NCBI GenBank assembly: GCA_965370495.1
Contig: CBDUUV010000035.1
Span: 1 to 22,267 of the forward strand
From: Krumholzibacterium sp965370495
GTDB lineage: Bacteria > Krumholzibacteriota > Krumholzibacteriia > Krumholzibacteriales > Krumholzibacteriaceae
Length of the DNA stretch: 22,267 nt
Direction: 5' to 3'
Of the stretch, positions 7,127 to 15,119 are shown piece by piece. Under the pieces are notes generated by a model. It saw only the letters and a program-made list of their open reading frames with translations. It was not told where the DNA came from and did no database searches. Positions within the stretch are counted from its first letter, which is position 1. Every line of letters begins with the position of its first letter. The position numbers and the translations under genes were made by a program.

Positions 7127-9070
7127 ATGGGACATAAGATGCCTGCAAACAAGAAAAAAATCAAAGGATCAGGTTCTGTCAGGATAACCGATACAACATT
7201 CAGGGATGGCCATCAATCGATACTTGCAACACGTTTCCGGACAGAAGACATGCTTCCGATCGCTGAGAAAATGGATGATGTAGGATTCCATTCGATGGAA
7301 GTGTGGGGGGGGGCTACATTTGATGTTTCTACCCGTTTCCTTAACGAAGATCCATGGGAACGTCTCATAGAACTGAAAAAGAGGATCAAACGCACCCCTC
7401 TTCAAATGCTTCTCAGGGGGCAGAATCTTGTAGGATACAGAAATTATGCCGATGATGTAGTGGAATTGTTTATACAGCAGGCCGCCGAATCCGGAATCGA
7501 CATATTCAGGGTGTTCGATGCGCTGAACGATGCCAGGAACTTCGAAGCATCTTTCAGGGCTATCAAAAAAACAGGGAAAAAAATACAGGGGACAATCTCG
7601 TATTCACTGACCGAGCGGAGGTTGGGAGGCGAGATCTTCAACATTGATTACTATGTGCAGAAAGCGAAGATCCTTGAAGATATGGGCGCCGATTCGTTAT
7701 GCATCAAGGATATGGCAGGGCTTCTCAATCCGTATGATGCCTACGTACTGATCGGGAAGCTCAAGGAAGAGATTTCCATCCCCATACAGCTTCACTGTCA
7801 CTATACGAGTGGTATGGCGTCCATGACGTATTTGAAAGCCATAGAAGCAGGTGTGGATGTCATCGACTGTTCTCTTGCCCCGTTCGGGCTCAGGACTTCT
7901 GAGCCGGCTGTGGAGCCGATGGTAGCCGCATTGTTCGGGACGAACAGTGATCCGAAACTGGATCTTGATAAGTTGTTCGAACTGGGAAAATATCTTGAAG
8001 AAGTCGCGCCCAAGTACAGGCGTTTTCTCAATACTACCCGAATGTCGGTTATCGATACGGGAGTGCTCGAGCACCAGATACCGGGAGGTATGTTGACTAA
8101 CCTGGTCAGCCAGCTCAAGGAGGCGGACGCGCTGGACAGGCTCCAGGAAGTGTATGAAGAACTGCCTAAAACAAGGAAAGAACTTGGTTACCCTCCGCTG
8201 GTTACACCTACCAGTCAGATCGTCGGTATTCAGTCTGTTCAGAACGTGCTTTTCGGCCGGTACAATATGATAAGTGCCCAAGTCAAGGATTATGCATATG
8301 GCCTGTATGGAAAACCTCCTGTCGAAATGGACCCGAAGGTCCGGAAGATAGCCCTGAAAGGTTATCCACGCGGAGAAAAACCGATTAAATGCAGGGCCGC
8401 CGACATATTGGAGCCGGAAATCGAAAAGGCAAGAGAAGCGGTTAAGGGACTGGCGAGGAATGAACGAGATCTCCTGATTTATGCCCTCTATCCTACAACC
8501 GGTATGAGGTTTCTCAGATGGAAATATGGCCTCGAAGAACCACCCGCTGATGTGAAACCTGTTACGCTCGATGATGTCCGGCGTGAAGATGAACTGGTTG
8601 AAAAAGTCCGGTCCGGGCGGGCTACCGTGAGCAGCCTGGAGGAAAGGCCGGCCAGAGGGGCGGGATTAAGGGCGTTCAATGTTTTTGTTGCCGACGAATA
8701 TTATAATATCGAAGTCGAGGAAGTCATTGGGAGTCCAAGAGCAAAATCTACGGGGGATACTGCTCCCCTGGTAAGGAAAGATTCCGAACGGATCAGGGAG
8801 AAAAAACGTACAGGGAAGAGTGAAGCGCCTTCAGCCTCGAAGGCGGATGGCTCGGAATTCACATTTACGGCTCCAATGCCCGGTATGGTTATCAGTTTTG
8901 AGGTAAAAGAAGGAGATAAGGTAAGCAAGGGTGATGTTCTCGTTATCCTCGAGGCCATGAAAATGCAGAACAGTCTTACGTCAAGTGTCAATGGAGTTAT
9001 CAAATCATTGAAAGTGGCTCCCGGCACGTCAGTTGAAAAAAACCAGGTCTTGCTGACGATCTCGCAATAG
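7127..9070 (+). CDS. Biotin-dependent carboxyltransferase: pyruvate carboxylase subunit B or oxaloacetate decarboxylase alpha
   Basis: 647 residues. It transfers CO2 between biotin and pyruvate/oxaloacetate. The N-terminal half is an HMGL-like TIM barrel: metal and substrate motif DTTFRDGHQS (residues 22-31), EVWGGATFD, LLRGQN, GIDIFRVFDALND, the Lys of CIKDMAGLL (carbamylated in relatives) and the metal-binding HCHYTSGMA. A conserved PycB/OadA alpha-helical domain follows (about 300-470), then a charged linker and a biotinyl domain with the biotin lysine Lys612 in EAMKMQN. Canonical relatives read DTTLRDGHQS; Phe replaces Leu here. Whether it carboxylates (needs PycA) or decarboxylates with sodium pumping (needs OadB) cannot be decided; neither partner is in the window. 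The start could be ATG 7127 or 7139. The gap to the next gene is six bases. Confidence 0.9.
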   Translation: MGHKMPANKKKIKGSGSVRITDTTFRDGHQSILATRFRTEDMLPIAEKMDDVGFHSMEVWGGATFDVSTRFLNEDPWERLIELKKRIKRTPLQMLLRGQNLVGYRNYADDVVELFIQQAAESGIDIFRVFDALNDARNFEASFRAIKKTGKKIQGTISYSLTERRLGGEIFNIDYYVQKAKILEDMGADSLCIKDMAGLLNPYDAYVLIGKLKEEISIPIQLHCHYTSGMASMTYLKAIEAGVDVIDCSLAPFGLRTSEPAVEPMVAALFGTNSDPKLDLDKLFELGKYLEEVAPKYRRFLNTTRMSVIDTGVLEHQIPGGMLTNLVSQLKEADALDRLQEVYEELPKTRKELGYPPLVTPTSQIVGIQSVQNVLFGRYNMISAQVKDYAYGLYGKPPVEMDPKVRKIALKGYPRGEKPIKCRAADILEPEIEKAREAVKGLARNERDLLIYALYPTTGMRFLRWKYGLEEPPADVKPVTLDDVRREDELVEKVRSGRATVSSLEERPARGAGLRAFNVFVADEYYNIEVEEVIGSPRAKSTGDTAPLVRKDSERIREKKRTGKSEAPSASKADGSEFTFTAPMPGMVISFEVKEGDKVSKGDVLVILEAMKMQNSLTSSVNGVIKSLKVAPGTSVEKNQVLLTISQ

Positions 9071-9076
9071 AACGAG

Positions 9077-11182
9077 GTGCGGAAAATCACTTTTTCGACG
9101 AACAGGGCTCACAGGCTGAAGATACATCCTATCCTTCCGATACCGGGCAGAAAAGAAATTTCCTTTACATTTAACGGGGAAGAAACTGGTGCCTTCGAGG
9201 GTGAAGTAATAACTTCTGCTCTCTATGCGAAGGGTATCAGAGTATTTGGCCATCATCCGAGGGATAATGCTGCGCAGGGGATTTTTTGTGTGAATGGCCA
9301 ATGCAGCCAGTGTATGGTTATCGTGGACGGTCGTATGGTCAAGGGGTGCATGACCATTGTCGAAGACGGGATGAAAGTTGAAAGCTGTGAGGGAGTACCC
9401 AGGCTTTCCGCTGACGATGCTTCGGAAGAGTTTTCTGAATGCGAAGTAATCGAAACCGAAGTGCTTGTCATAGGCGGTGGTCCCGCGGGTATCAATGCTG
9501 CAACAGAACTGGGCGCACTGGGAATAAAGGTGCTTCTGGTCGATGATAAAAGTGAGTTGGGAGGCAAGCTTACACTTCAGACTCATCCTTTCTTCGGTTC
9601 GCGCGACGATTGTTACGCGGGTACGAGGGGAATCGACATAGCACGTATAATGACCGCCGGGCTCGATGAGCTCAATTCAGTATCGATGTTGACCGGGACC
9701 ACGGCTGTAGGAGTATTCAGCGACAAAAAGATCGGGATGTATGGTGGGGGGAAGTATTTCCTGGTCAGCCCCAAAGTGGTTCTTGTGGCATGTGGTGCCA
9801 GGGAAAAGACGCTGGTTTTTCAGGGATGTGACCTTCCCGGTGTTTACGGTGCGGGAGCCTTTCAAACTCTTTTGAACAGGGATTGGATTCTGCCCGCGGA
9901 AAAACTGTTTATAGTCGGTGGTGGAAATGTAGGTTTGATCACCGGTTACCACGCTATCCAGGCGGGTATCAAGGTAGTCGGACTGGTCGAAGCTCTTGCC
10001 CGATGCGGTGGATACAAAGTACACCTGGACAAACTCAAACGTCTCGGTGTTCCCGTATATACATCCCATACTGTCATCAGGGCGGAAGGTGCTGACATTC
10101 TGGAGAGGGTCACGATCTCGGCTGTCGATAAGGATTTTCGGCCGGTCAAAGGCACCGAAAAAACATATGATGTCGACACTCTCCTTGTTGCTGTCGGGTT
10201 ATCGCCTGTAAACGAACTGTATACCAAACTCAAGAAATTCGGAATAAAATGTTTCAACTGCGGTGATTCAGAAGAGATAGCGGAAGCCTCGGCAGCGATT
10301 TTCAGCGGCAGGATAACAGGCAGGAAGATAGCGAAGTCTATTGGGTACGACATTGAGATTCCCAATGGGTGGGAAAAGACACAGGAGATTCTCAAAAGCA
10401 AACCGGGAATCTGCATTTCCTTTGATCCTGAAATAAGCGATGGGGAAATATTCCCGGTCCTGCGGTGTGTCGAAGAAATACCCTGCAATCCATGCGTTGA
10501 TTCATGCCCTCATTCTTCCATAGCCATACCAGGAGATTCGATAATGGGGCTTCCGGTCTTCAGCGGGAATTGCACAGGGTGTCTGAAGTGTGTTACCGCC
10601 TGTCCCGCCCTGGCAATCACCCTGGTCAGGCCAGGTTTTGATATTGAAAAGAAAACTTCACTTGTCGTGATGCCGTATGAACTCCTGACGGATGGCCTGA
10701 GCGAGGGAAATATCGTCAGGACTGTCGATATGGAAGGCAACCTGGTTGGCGAAGGCAGAATTGTAAAATTCAGAAGATCACCTGGAGACAAAAAACGGAT
10801 TCTCGTATCTGTAGAAGTGCCTGAAGACGAAGCTGTCCATGCTGCCGGGTTTGTCATGCTGGAGGCGGAAGAAGGAAGAGCCGGTATTCCCGTGGAAGAA
10901 ACGGTTCCTGATGATACGATTATTTGCAGGTGCGAGAGGGTAACAGCTGGTGAGATTCGTGCCGAGATAAGAGCTGGTGTCAGGGATATGAATATTATGA
11001 AAGCCACGATCAGGACAGGAATGGGTTCCTGTGGCGGGAAAACCTGCACTGAACTGATCCTGGGGTTGTTCCGGAGTGAGGGAGTTGACCTTTCCGAAGT
11101 TACTTTACCCACTGATCGTCCATTTGTTTCAGAAGTTCCTCTTTCCGTTTTCGCCGGTATCAAAGGCGGTGAGCGGCGGTGA
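9077..11182 (+). CDS. Four-part iron-sulfur flavoprotein (HcnAB / dye-linked proline dehydrogenase alpha-gamma-delta-like fusion)
   Basis: 701 residues, cytosolic, GTG start six bases after the previous stop. Domains: a plant-type 2Fe-2S domain (Cys71, 76, 79, 91); an FAD/NAD-linked disulfide-reductase fold with GGGPAG (133-138) and GGGNVG (281-286); an inserted two-cluster ferredoxin segment (Cys464, 470, 473, 477 and Cys499, 502, 505, 509); and a C-terminal BFD-like 2Fe-2S domain (Cys617, 619, 652, 657). This combines what are separate subunits in hydrogen cyanide synthase (HcnA, HcnB), opine/octopine oxidases and archaeal dye-linked L-proline dehydrogenase. It should carry electrons from the DAO-type partner encoded next to NAD(P), ferredoxin or a quinone-linked carrier. 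The stop overlaps the partner's start by four bases, a sign of equimolar, coupled synthesis. Substrate unknown. The start region has a poor ribosome site, so coupling to the preceding gene is likely. Confidence 0.85.
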   Translation: MRKITFSTNRAHRLKIHPILPIPGRKEISFTFNGEETGAFEGEVITSALYAKGIRVFGHHPRDNAAQGIFCVNGQCSQCMVIVDGRMVKGCMTIVEDGMKVESCEGVPRLSADDASEEFSECEVIETEVLVIGGGPAGINAATELGALGIKVLLVDDKSELGGKLTLQTHPFFGSRDDCYAGTRGIDIARIMTAGLDELNSVSMLTGTTAVGVFSDKKIGMYGGGKYFLVSPKVVLVACGAREKTLVFQGCDLPGVYGAGAFQTLLNRDWILPAEKLFIVGGGNVGLITGYHAIQAGIKVVGLVEALARCGGYKVHLDKLKRLGVPVYTSHTVIRAEGADILERVTISAVDKDFRPVKGTEKTYDVDTLLVAVGLSPVNELYTKLKKFGIKCFNCGDSEEIAEASAAIFSGRITGRKIAKSIGYDIEIPNGWEKTQEILKSKPGICISFDPEISDGEIFPVLRCVEEIPCNPCVDSCPHSSIAIPGDSIMGLPVFSGNCTGCLKCVTACPALAITLVRPGFDIEKKTSLVVMPYELLTDGLSEGNIVRTVDMEGNLVGEGRIVKFRRSPGDKKRILVSVEVPEDEAVHAAGFVMLEAEEGRAGIPVEETVPDDTIICRCERVTAGEIRAEIRAGVRDMNIMKATIRTGMGSCGGKTCTELILGLFRSEGVDLSEVTLPTDRPFVSEVPLSVFAGIKGGERR

Positions 11183-12348
11183 ACCTGAAAAGATATGACG
11201 CGATTGTTATCGGGGCAGGGAGTGTCGGATGCCCGATAGCATATTTTCTTACCCTTGAGGGCTGGAGAGTACTCGTACTTGACAGTGAACATTCCCCCGG
11301 CCAGGGTCAGAACAAGGCGGCCATAGGGGGGGTAAGAGCGACACATTCCGATCCGGCGAAGATAAGCATATGTCTTCAAAGCCTGGAGATCTTTTCTGGT
11401 TGGGAGGAAAAGCACGGTGTAGATATCGGGTGGATAAGGGGGGGGTACTGTTTTCCAGTCTACAGGAAAGAAGATGAAGATGCTCTCAAAAAGCTACTCC
11501 CGGTTCAGAAGAATTTCGGGCTGGATATTGACTGGGCAGGGCCTGACAGGATCAAAAAGCTGATTCCGGGCATTAATGAAAAGGATCTTCTCGGTGGCAC
11601 ATATTCTCCCGGAGACGGGCAGGTTTCACCACTGAAAACAGCAGCAGTTTTCTGGAAAGAGAGCAGGGACAGGGGAGCGGAATACCGTTTCGGCGAACCC
11701 GTGACATCCCTGTTGATCGAAGGTAGTCGTATTGAAGGTGTGAGGACTCCGGACGGAAAATATTATTCGGATGTAGTAGTCAATGCTGCCGGAGCCTGCG
11801 GAAAAGAAATTGGCGCTCTGGCAGGTATCGATATACCCGTTATTCCGGAAAGCCATGAGGCTGGCATATCGGCCCCCATGGAGCGGTTCTTTGATCCACT
11901 TGTAGTTGATATACGCCCGGGTACAGAGGGACGGACCGCAAATTTCTACTTCGGGCAGAACGAGCGCGGACAGGTAATATTCTGTTACACGCCTGTCAAA
12001 CCGATATCGGGAACAGATGTGTCAGCTACTTCTGAATTTATGCCGGTGATCGCGAGAAGGCTTATAGACCTGATCCCCAGGCTCAAGAATATGCTTGTAC
12101 GCCGGGTCTGGCGGGGGTTGTATCCCATGACACCGGATGGCATCATCATCCTGGACAAGGTCAAAGAAGTGCGGGGAATGTATCTCAGTGTCGGGATGTG
12201 TGGGCAGGGATTCATGCTGGGGCCGGGTATCGGGCTGAATATGGCAAACTTTATAATTCATGGTGAACCCGTTGTAGACCGGAAGATCTTCGATTCCCTG
12301 AGTTTCTACCGTGATTTTTATGCTGGACGGAGTGAAGCCCTGAAGTAG
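11179..12348 (+). CDS. DAO-family FAD oxidoreductase (HcnC / proline dehydrogenase beta / SoxB-like)
   Basis: 389 residues. N-terminal FAD-binding motif IVIGAGSVGCPIAYFL followed by the acidic end of beta-2 (VLDSE), and the C-terminal FAD segment SVGMCGQGFMLGPGIG, define a D-amino-acid oxidase-fold enzyme that oxidises a primary or secondary amine. GGVRATHSDP after the Rossmann fold matches the sarcosine oxidase beta / dye-linked proline dehydrogenase beta group. No signal peptide. The GTG start overlaps the TGA of the preceding multi-cluster flavoprotein (GTGA), so the two should form one complex, the DAO subunit taking electrons from proline, hydroxyproline, sarcosine, glycine or an opine. 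Which substrate is not visible. Two long G runs lie inside the gene (11326-11332 and 11438-11445). The gene ends the apparent operon; a weak terminator-like stem follows. Confidence 0.87.
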   Translation: MNLKRYDAIVIGAGSVGCPIAYFLTLEGWRVLVLDSEHSPGQGQNKAAIGGVRATHSDPAKISICLQSLEIFSGWEEKHGVDIGWIRGGYCFPVYRKEDEDALKKLLPVQKNFGLDIDWAGPDRIKKLIPGINEKDLLGGTYSPGDGQVSPLKTAAVFWKESRDRGAEYRFGEPVTSLLIEGSRIEGVRTPDGKYYSDVVVNAAGACGKEIGALAGIDIPVIPESHEAGISAPMERFFDPLVVDIRPGTEGRTANFYFGQNERGQVIFCYTPVKPISGTDVSATSEFMPVIARRLIDLIPRLKNMLVRRVWRGLYPMTPDGIIILDKVKEVRGMYLSVGMCGQGFMLGPGIGLNMANFIIHGEPVVDRKIFDSLSFYRDFYAGRSEALK

Positions 12349-12406
12349 GTTTTTATTAATTACAGGGACTTAAGTAACATTGGATGAAGTCATGAGAGTT
12401 ACGTAG

Positions 12407-12453
12407 CGGCCTGATGATTTTTGAGCGTGGATTGAGGCCGGGATATATTTTTT
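12407..12453 (+). terminator. Possible terminator after the flavoprotein operon
   Basis: CGGCCT (12407-12412) can pair with AGGCCG (12435-12440), followed after seven bases by six T (12448-12453). The loop of 22 bases is long, so the stem is weak. It lies about 60 bases after the DAO gene. Nothing else is seen between 12349 and the tRNA-Thr promoter. Confidence 0.35.
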
Positions 12454-12504
12454 CCTTCCTTGATTATTAAGCTATATTTATTTTTATTCCGAAGAAGAAA
12501 ATTC

Positions 12505-12532
12505 TTGAAAAGACAGGGGAAGTCGATATATT
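12505..12532 (+). promoter_or_regulatory. Sigma-70 type promoter for tRNA-Thr
   Basis: -35 TTGAAA (12505-12510), 16-base spacer, -10 TATATT (12527-12532), ending 17 bases before the mature tRNA. Both boxes match five of six consensus positions or nearly so. Confidence 0.55.
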
Positions 12533-12549
12533 GAGTACTCAACGGGGGG

Positions 12550-12625
<76 letters not shown>

Positions 12626-12742
12626 TGTTTTTCCCCTGGCCAGCCTTAAGACAAAGTGCCGTTTGAAACCGGGCGCCTGTATTGCTTGCCGGGGTGCCAT
12701 TTCCCCAACTGAAATACCATGACATTAACTGTTAAAAAAAGC

Positions 12743-12771
12743 TTGATATTAAAATTGTCTTGCCGTATATT
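12743..12771 (+). promoter_or_regulatory. Sigma-70 type promoter for the kor operon
   Basis: -35 TTGATA (12743-12748), exactly 17 bases of AT-rich spacer, -10 TATATT (12766-12771). It lies 84 bases before the korD ATG, leaving a leader of about 75 bases. It is among the best promoter matches in the window. Nothing else is seen between tRNA-Thr and korD. Confidence 0.6.
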
Positions 12772-12855
12772 GTACCCGAATTTGAAAAATGGTCAGCCAT
12801 GAATAGTTAACTACAATCCCCGCAATGACTTATATGGGGTTAAAAGGGGTAGGCA

Positions 12856-13065
12856 ATGACCGAGGAGCAGTCGGCTTCAAAGAAGCCGGCGGTCATCAGA
12901 GTTAAGCTTGAATGGTGCAAGGGTTGTGGGATATGCATTGCTTTCTGTCCGAAGAACGTTCTTGAGATGAAGGATGGAAAAGTAAGAATAGCCCGTTCTG
13001 ATGACTGCATCAAGTGTATGCTTTGTGAATTACGCTGTCCGGATTTTGCGATTACAGTCGAATAG
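12856..13065 (+). CDS. korD: 2-oxoacid:ferredoxin oxidoreductase delta subunit (2[4Fe-4S] ferredoxin)
   Basis: 69-residue electron-carrying subunit of the 2-oxoglutarate-type oxidoreductase. Two classical clusters are visible: Cys21, 24, 27, 31 (CKGCGICIAFCP) and Cys51, 54, 57, 61 (CIKCMLCELRCP). The N-terminal extension of about 15 residues is polar. ATG 12856 follows a G-rich ribosome site (AAAAGGGG). Its place directly before korA and korB, in the order D-A-B-C, identifies it as the delta subunit, not a free ferredoxin. The stop codon lies inside the stem of a strong hairpin, so distal genes may be transcribed less than this one. Confidence 0.9.
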   Translation: MTEEQSASKKPAVIRVKLEWCKGCGICIAFCPKNVLEMKDGKVRIARSDDCIKCMLCELRCPDFAITVE

Positions 13066-13092
13066 GGAGCCTTTCAGAAGGCCCCCTATTTT
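13061..13092 (+). terminator. Intra-operon hairpin between korD and korA (attenuator or partial terminator)
   Basis: 13061-13073 pairs with 13078-13090 in a 13-bp stem with a single A-C mismatch and loop TCAG, followed by a short T run (13089-13092). It has the form of an intrinsic terminator, though the T tract is only four bases. Since korA, korB and korC need the delta subunit and no promoter is evident after it, read-through is likely. The hairpin could lower distal expression or protect the korD message from 3' decay. Confidence 0.65.
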
Positions 13093-13124
13093 GCGTCCAA
13101 TACCAGCAGGATAAGATTCAACAG

Positions 13125-13141
13125 GGGGCCGGCCGGGCCCC
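13125..13141 (+). repeat. GC-rich inverted repeat just upstream of the korA ribosome site
   Basis: GGGGCC (13125-13130) and GGCCCC (13136-13141) form a perfect 6-bp stem with loop GGCCG, ending only a few bases before the AAAAGGAGAC ribosome site of korA. It may position or limit ribosome loading, or form the 5' end of a processed korABC message. Confidence 0.45.
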
Positions 13142-13160
13142 GCAAAAGGAGACGATCATT

Positions 13161-14306
13161 TTGGGAAATGATCCTTCAAGCCAGATCCGCATGATGCAGG
13201 GGAACCAGGCATGTGCTGAAGGAGCCCTGGCCGCCGGTTGCCGGTTTTTCGCCGGTTATCCTATAACACCTTCGTCGGAGATTGCGGAACATCTTTCGAT
13301 GGCTCTTCCAGCGATCGGAGGAAAGTTCATCCAGATGGAAGACGAGATCGCCGCCATGGGGGCTATTATAGGAGCCTCCCTTACAGGATTCAAATCGCTG
13401 ACTGCCACGTCGGGTCCTGGCTTCAGTCTGAAACAGGAGAATATCGGCTACGCAAGCATGGCGGAAGTACCGTGTGTTATCATCAATGTTATGAGAGGTG
13501 GCCCGAGTACGGGAATGCCGACACTGCCGGCACAGATGGATGTGCAGCAGGCAAGATGGGGAACGCACGGTGACAGGGGTGTTATAGTGCTTCTTGCCGA
13601 CTCCGCTCAGGAGGCATATGAACAGACGATCAGGGCGTTTAACCTCGCGGAAAAGTATATGACGCCCGTAATACTTCTTCTCGATGAGATAGTGGGCCAC
13701 ACGACGGAAAAAGTTGTTATTCCCGATAAAACAGAGTACGAGATTGTGGACCGCAAAAAACCGGATGTGTCTCCGGATGAGTATTTTCCCTACCGTGAGA
13801 CAGAGGACCAAATACCGGTACTTGCGACTTTTGGAACCGGGTACAAATATAATGTAACGGGACTTTGTCACAACGAAACGGGATTTCCGACTAATGATCC
13901 TGTCATAATAGAAGCTCTTATCAAGAGATTGACGAATAAAATCAAGATGAACCGGGCCGATATCATCAGGAACAGGATAACGTTGCTGGATGATGCCGAA
14001 ATAGCGATATTCGCGTACGGGTCGGTTGCCCGTTCGGCGCGCAGCGCGGTTTCTCAATGCCGGAAGATGGGAATAAAAGCCGGACTGTTCCAGCCGACCG
14101 TTATATGGCCTTTCCCCGAAGAAGACTTGCTGGAATTAGCCGGAAGGGTCAAGGGGATCGTTGTTCCGGAGATGAACATGGGGCAGATGGCTCGTGAGGT
14201 CGAATTGTCATGCAAATGCAGGATACCGGTCTACAAATTCAGCAGGGTGGATGGACAACCGATCACACCCGGACAGATCACAGACCTTGTGAAGGAGGTG
14301 GTCTGA
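13161..14306 (+). CDS. korA: 2-oxoglutarate-type 2-oxoacid:ferredoxin oxidoreductase alpha subunit
   Basis: 381 residues; part of the cytosolic enzyme that oxidatively decarboxylates a 2-oxoacid (probably 2-oxoglutarate) to acyl-CoA with ferredoxin as acceptor, or runs in reverse to fix CO2. The N-terminal domain I is typical of KorA: GNQACAEGALAAGCRFF, GYPITPSSEI, QMEDEIAAMG, TSGPGFSL and the RGGPSTGMPT loop. The C-terminal part holds the domain II fold (VPEMNMGQMAREVE). TTG 13161 is chosen as start because AAAAGGAGAC lies about eight bases before it and the protein begins just before the conserved MQGN motif. The next gene follows without spacing. Branched-chain (Vor) specificity is an alternative, less likely from motif wording. 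Confidence 0.9.
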   Translation: MGNDPSSQIRMMQGNQACAEGALAAGCRFFAGYPITPSSEIAEHLSMALPAIGGKFIQMEDEIAAMGAIIGASLTGFKSLTATSGPGFSLKQENIGYASMAEVPCVIINVMRGGPSTGMPTLPAQMDVQQARWGTHGDRGVIVLLADSAQEAYEQTIRAFNLAEKYMTPVILLLDEIVGHTTEKVVIPDKTEYEIVDRKKPDVSPDEYFPYRETEDQIPVLATFGTGYKYNVTGLCHNETGFPTNDPVIIEALIKRLTNKIKMNRADIIRNRITLLDDAEIAIFAYGSVARSARSAVSQCRKMGIKAGLFQPTVIWPFPEEDLLELAGRVKGIVVPEMNMGQMAREVELSCKCRIPVYKFSRVDGQPITPGQITDLVKEVV

Positions 14307-15119
14307 TTGTTCAATTATCTCGAATACCTGCGGGAATCGAACTTTCCCCATATCTGGTGTGCCGGGTGTGGAGATGGTATCATATTGAAATCTTTAATCA
14401 GGGCCATTGACAAACTCGAGATGTCCAGGGATGAGTCGGTAATGGTCTCGGGTATAGGGTGCTCGGGCCGTACTCCTGGTTACTTCGATATTAACACGCT
14501 GCATACGACTCACGGCAGGGCAATTCCTTTCGCGACCGGAGTCAAAATGGCAAACCCCGATCTAAAAGTAATCGTAGTCACCGGAGACGGCGACGCGACA
14601 GCGATTGGAGGAAACCATTTTATCCATGCAGCAAGACGCAACATTGATCTGACGGTTCTCCTTTACAACAACTGGATATACGGTATGACCGGTGGACAGT
14701 GTTCGCCTATGACACCGAAGGGTTCCAAGGCTTCTACTGCGAAGATGGGAAATATCGAACCGTCATTCAATACCAGCGGATTGGCAATTGCTGCGGGAGC
14801 ATCCTTTGTCGCGCGCACCGACGTTTATCATGTTCATCAGTGTGAGAAATATATTGCACTGGCCCTTCAGAAGAAGGGTTTTTCGCTTGTTGAGATCCTG
14901 ACTCCGTGTCCCACAGCTTACGGAAGAAGAAACAGGATGGCAAGTCCGGTCAAGATGATGGAATGGCTGAGAGACAACACGGTACAAATCGACAAATGGA
15001 AGAATATGACTGAAGAAGAACGCGAAGGCAAGATAAGTATCGGTATCCTCGCGGATCTGGAGAAAGCGGAATTTATAGCTGAGTACGACAAACTTATCAA
15101 AAAAATCAGGATGGGATGA
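14307..15119 (+). CDS. korB: 2-oxoglutarate-type 2-oxoacid:ferredoxin oxidoreductase beta subunit (TPP-binding)
   Basis: 270 residues; carries thiamine diphosphate and a [4Fe-4S] cluster. TPP motif GDGDATAIGGNHF (93-105) through YNNWIYGMTGGQ (120-131); cluster ligands are probably Cys18 and Cys21 (CAGCGDG), Cys52 (GIGCSGR) and a Cys in the C-terminal TPCPTAYG segment. THGRAIPFATGVK is the conserved substrate and TPP contact loop. TTG 14307 starts immediately after the korA stop, with a near-perfect ribosome site AAGGAGGTGG inside the end of korA. It overlaps korC by four bases. The alpha and beta subunits form the catalytic core with gamma and delta from the same operon. Confidence 0.92.
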   Translation: MFNYLEYLRESNFPHIWCAGCGDGIILKSLIRAIDKLEMSRDESVMVSGIGCSGRTPGYFDINTLHTTHGRAIPFATGVKMANPDLKVIVVTGDGDATAIGGNHFIHAARRNIDLTVLLYNNWIYGMTGGQCSPMTPKGSKASTAKMGNIEPSFNTSGLAIAAGASFVARTDVYHVHQCEKYIALALQKKGFSLVEILTPCPTAYGRRNRMASPVKMMEWLRDNTVQIDKWKNMTEEEREGKISIGILADLEKAEFIAEYDKLIKKIRMG

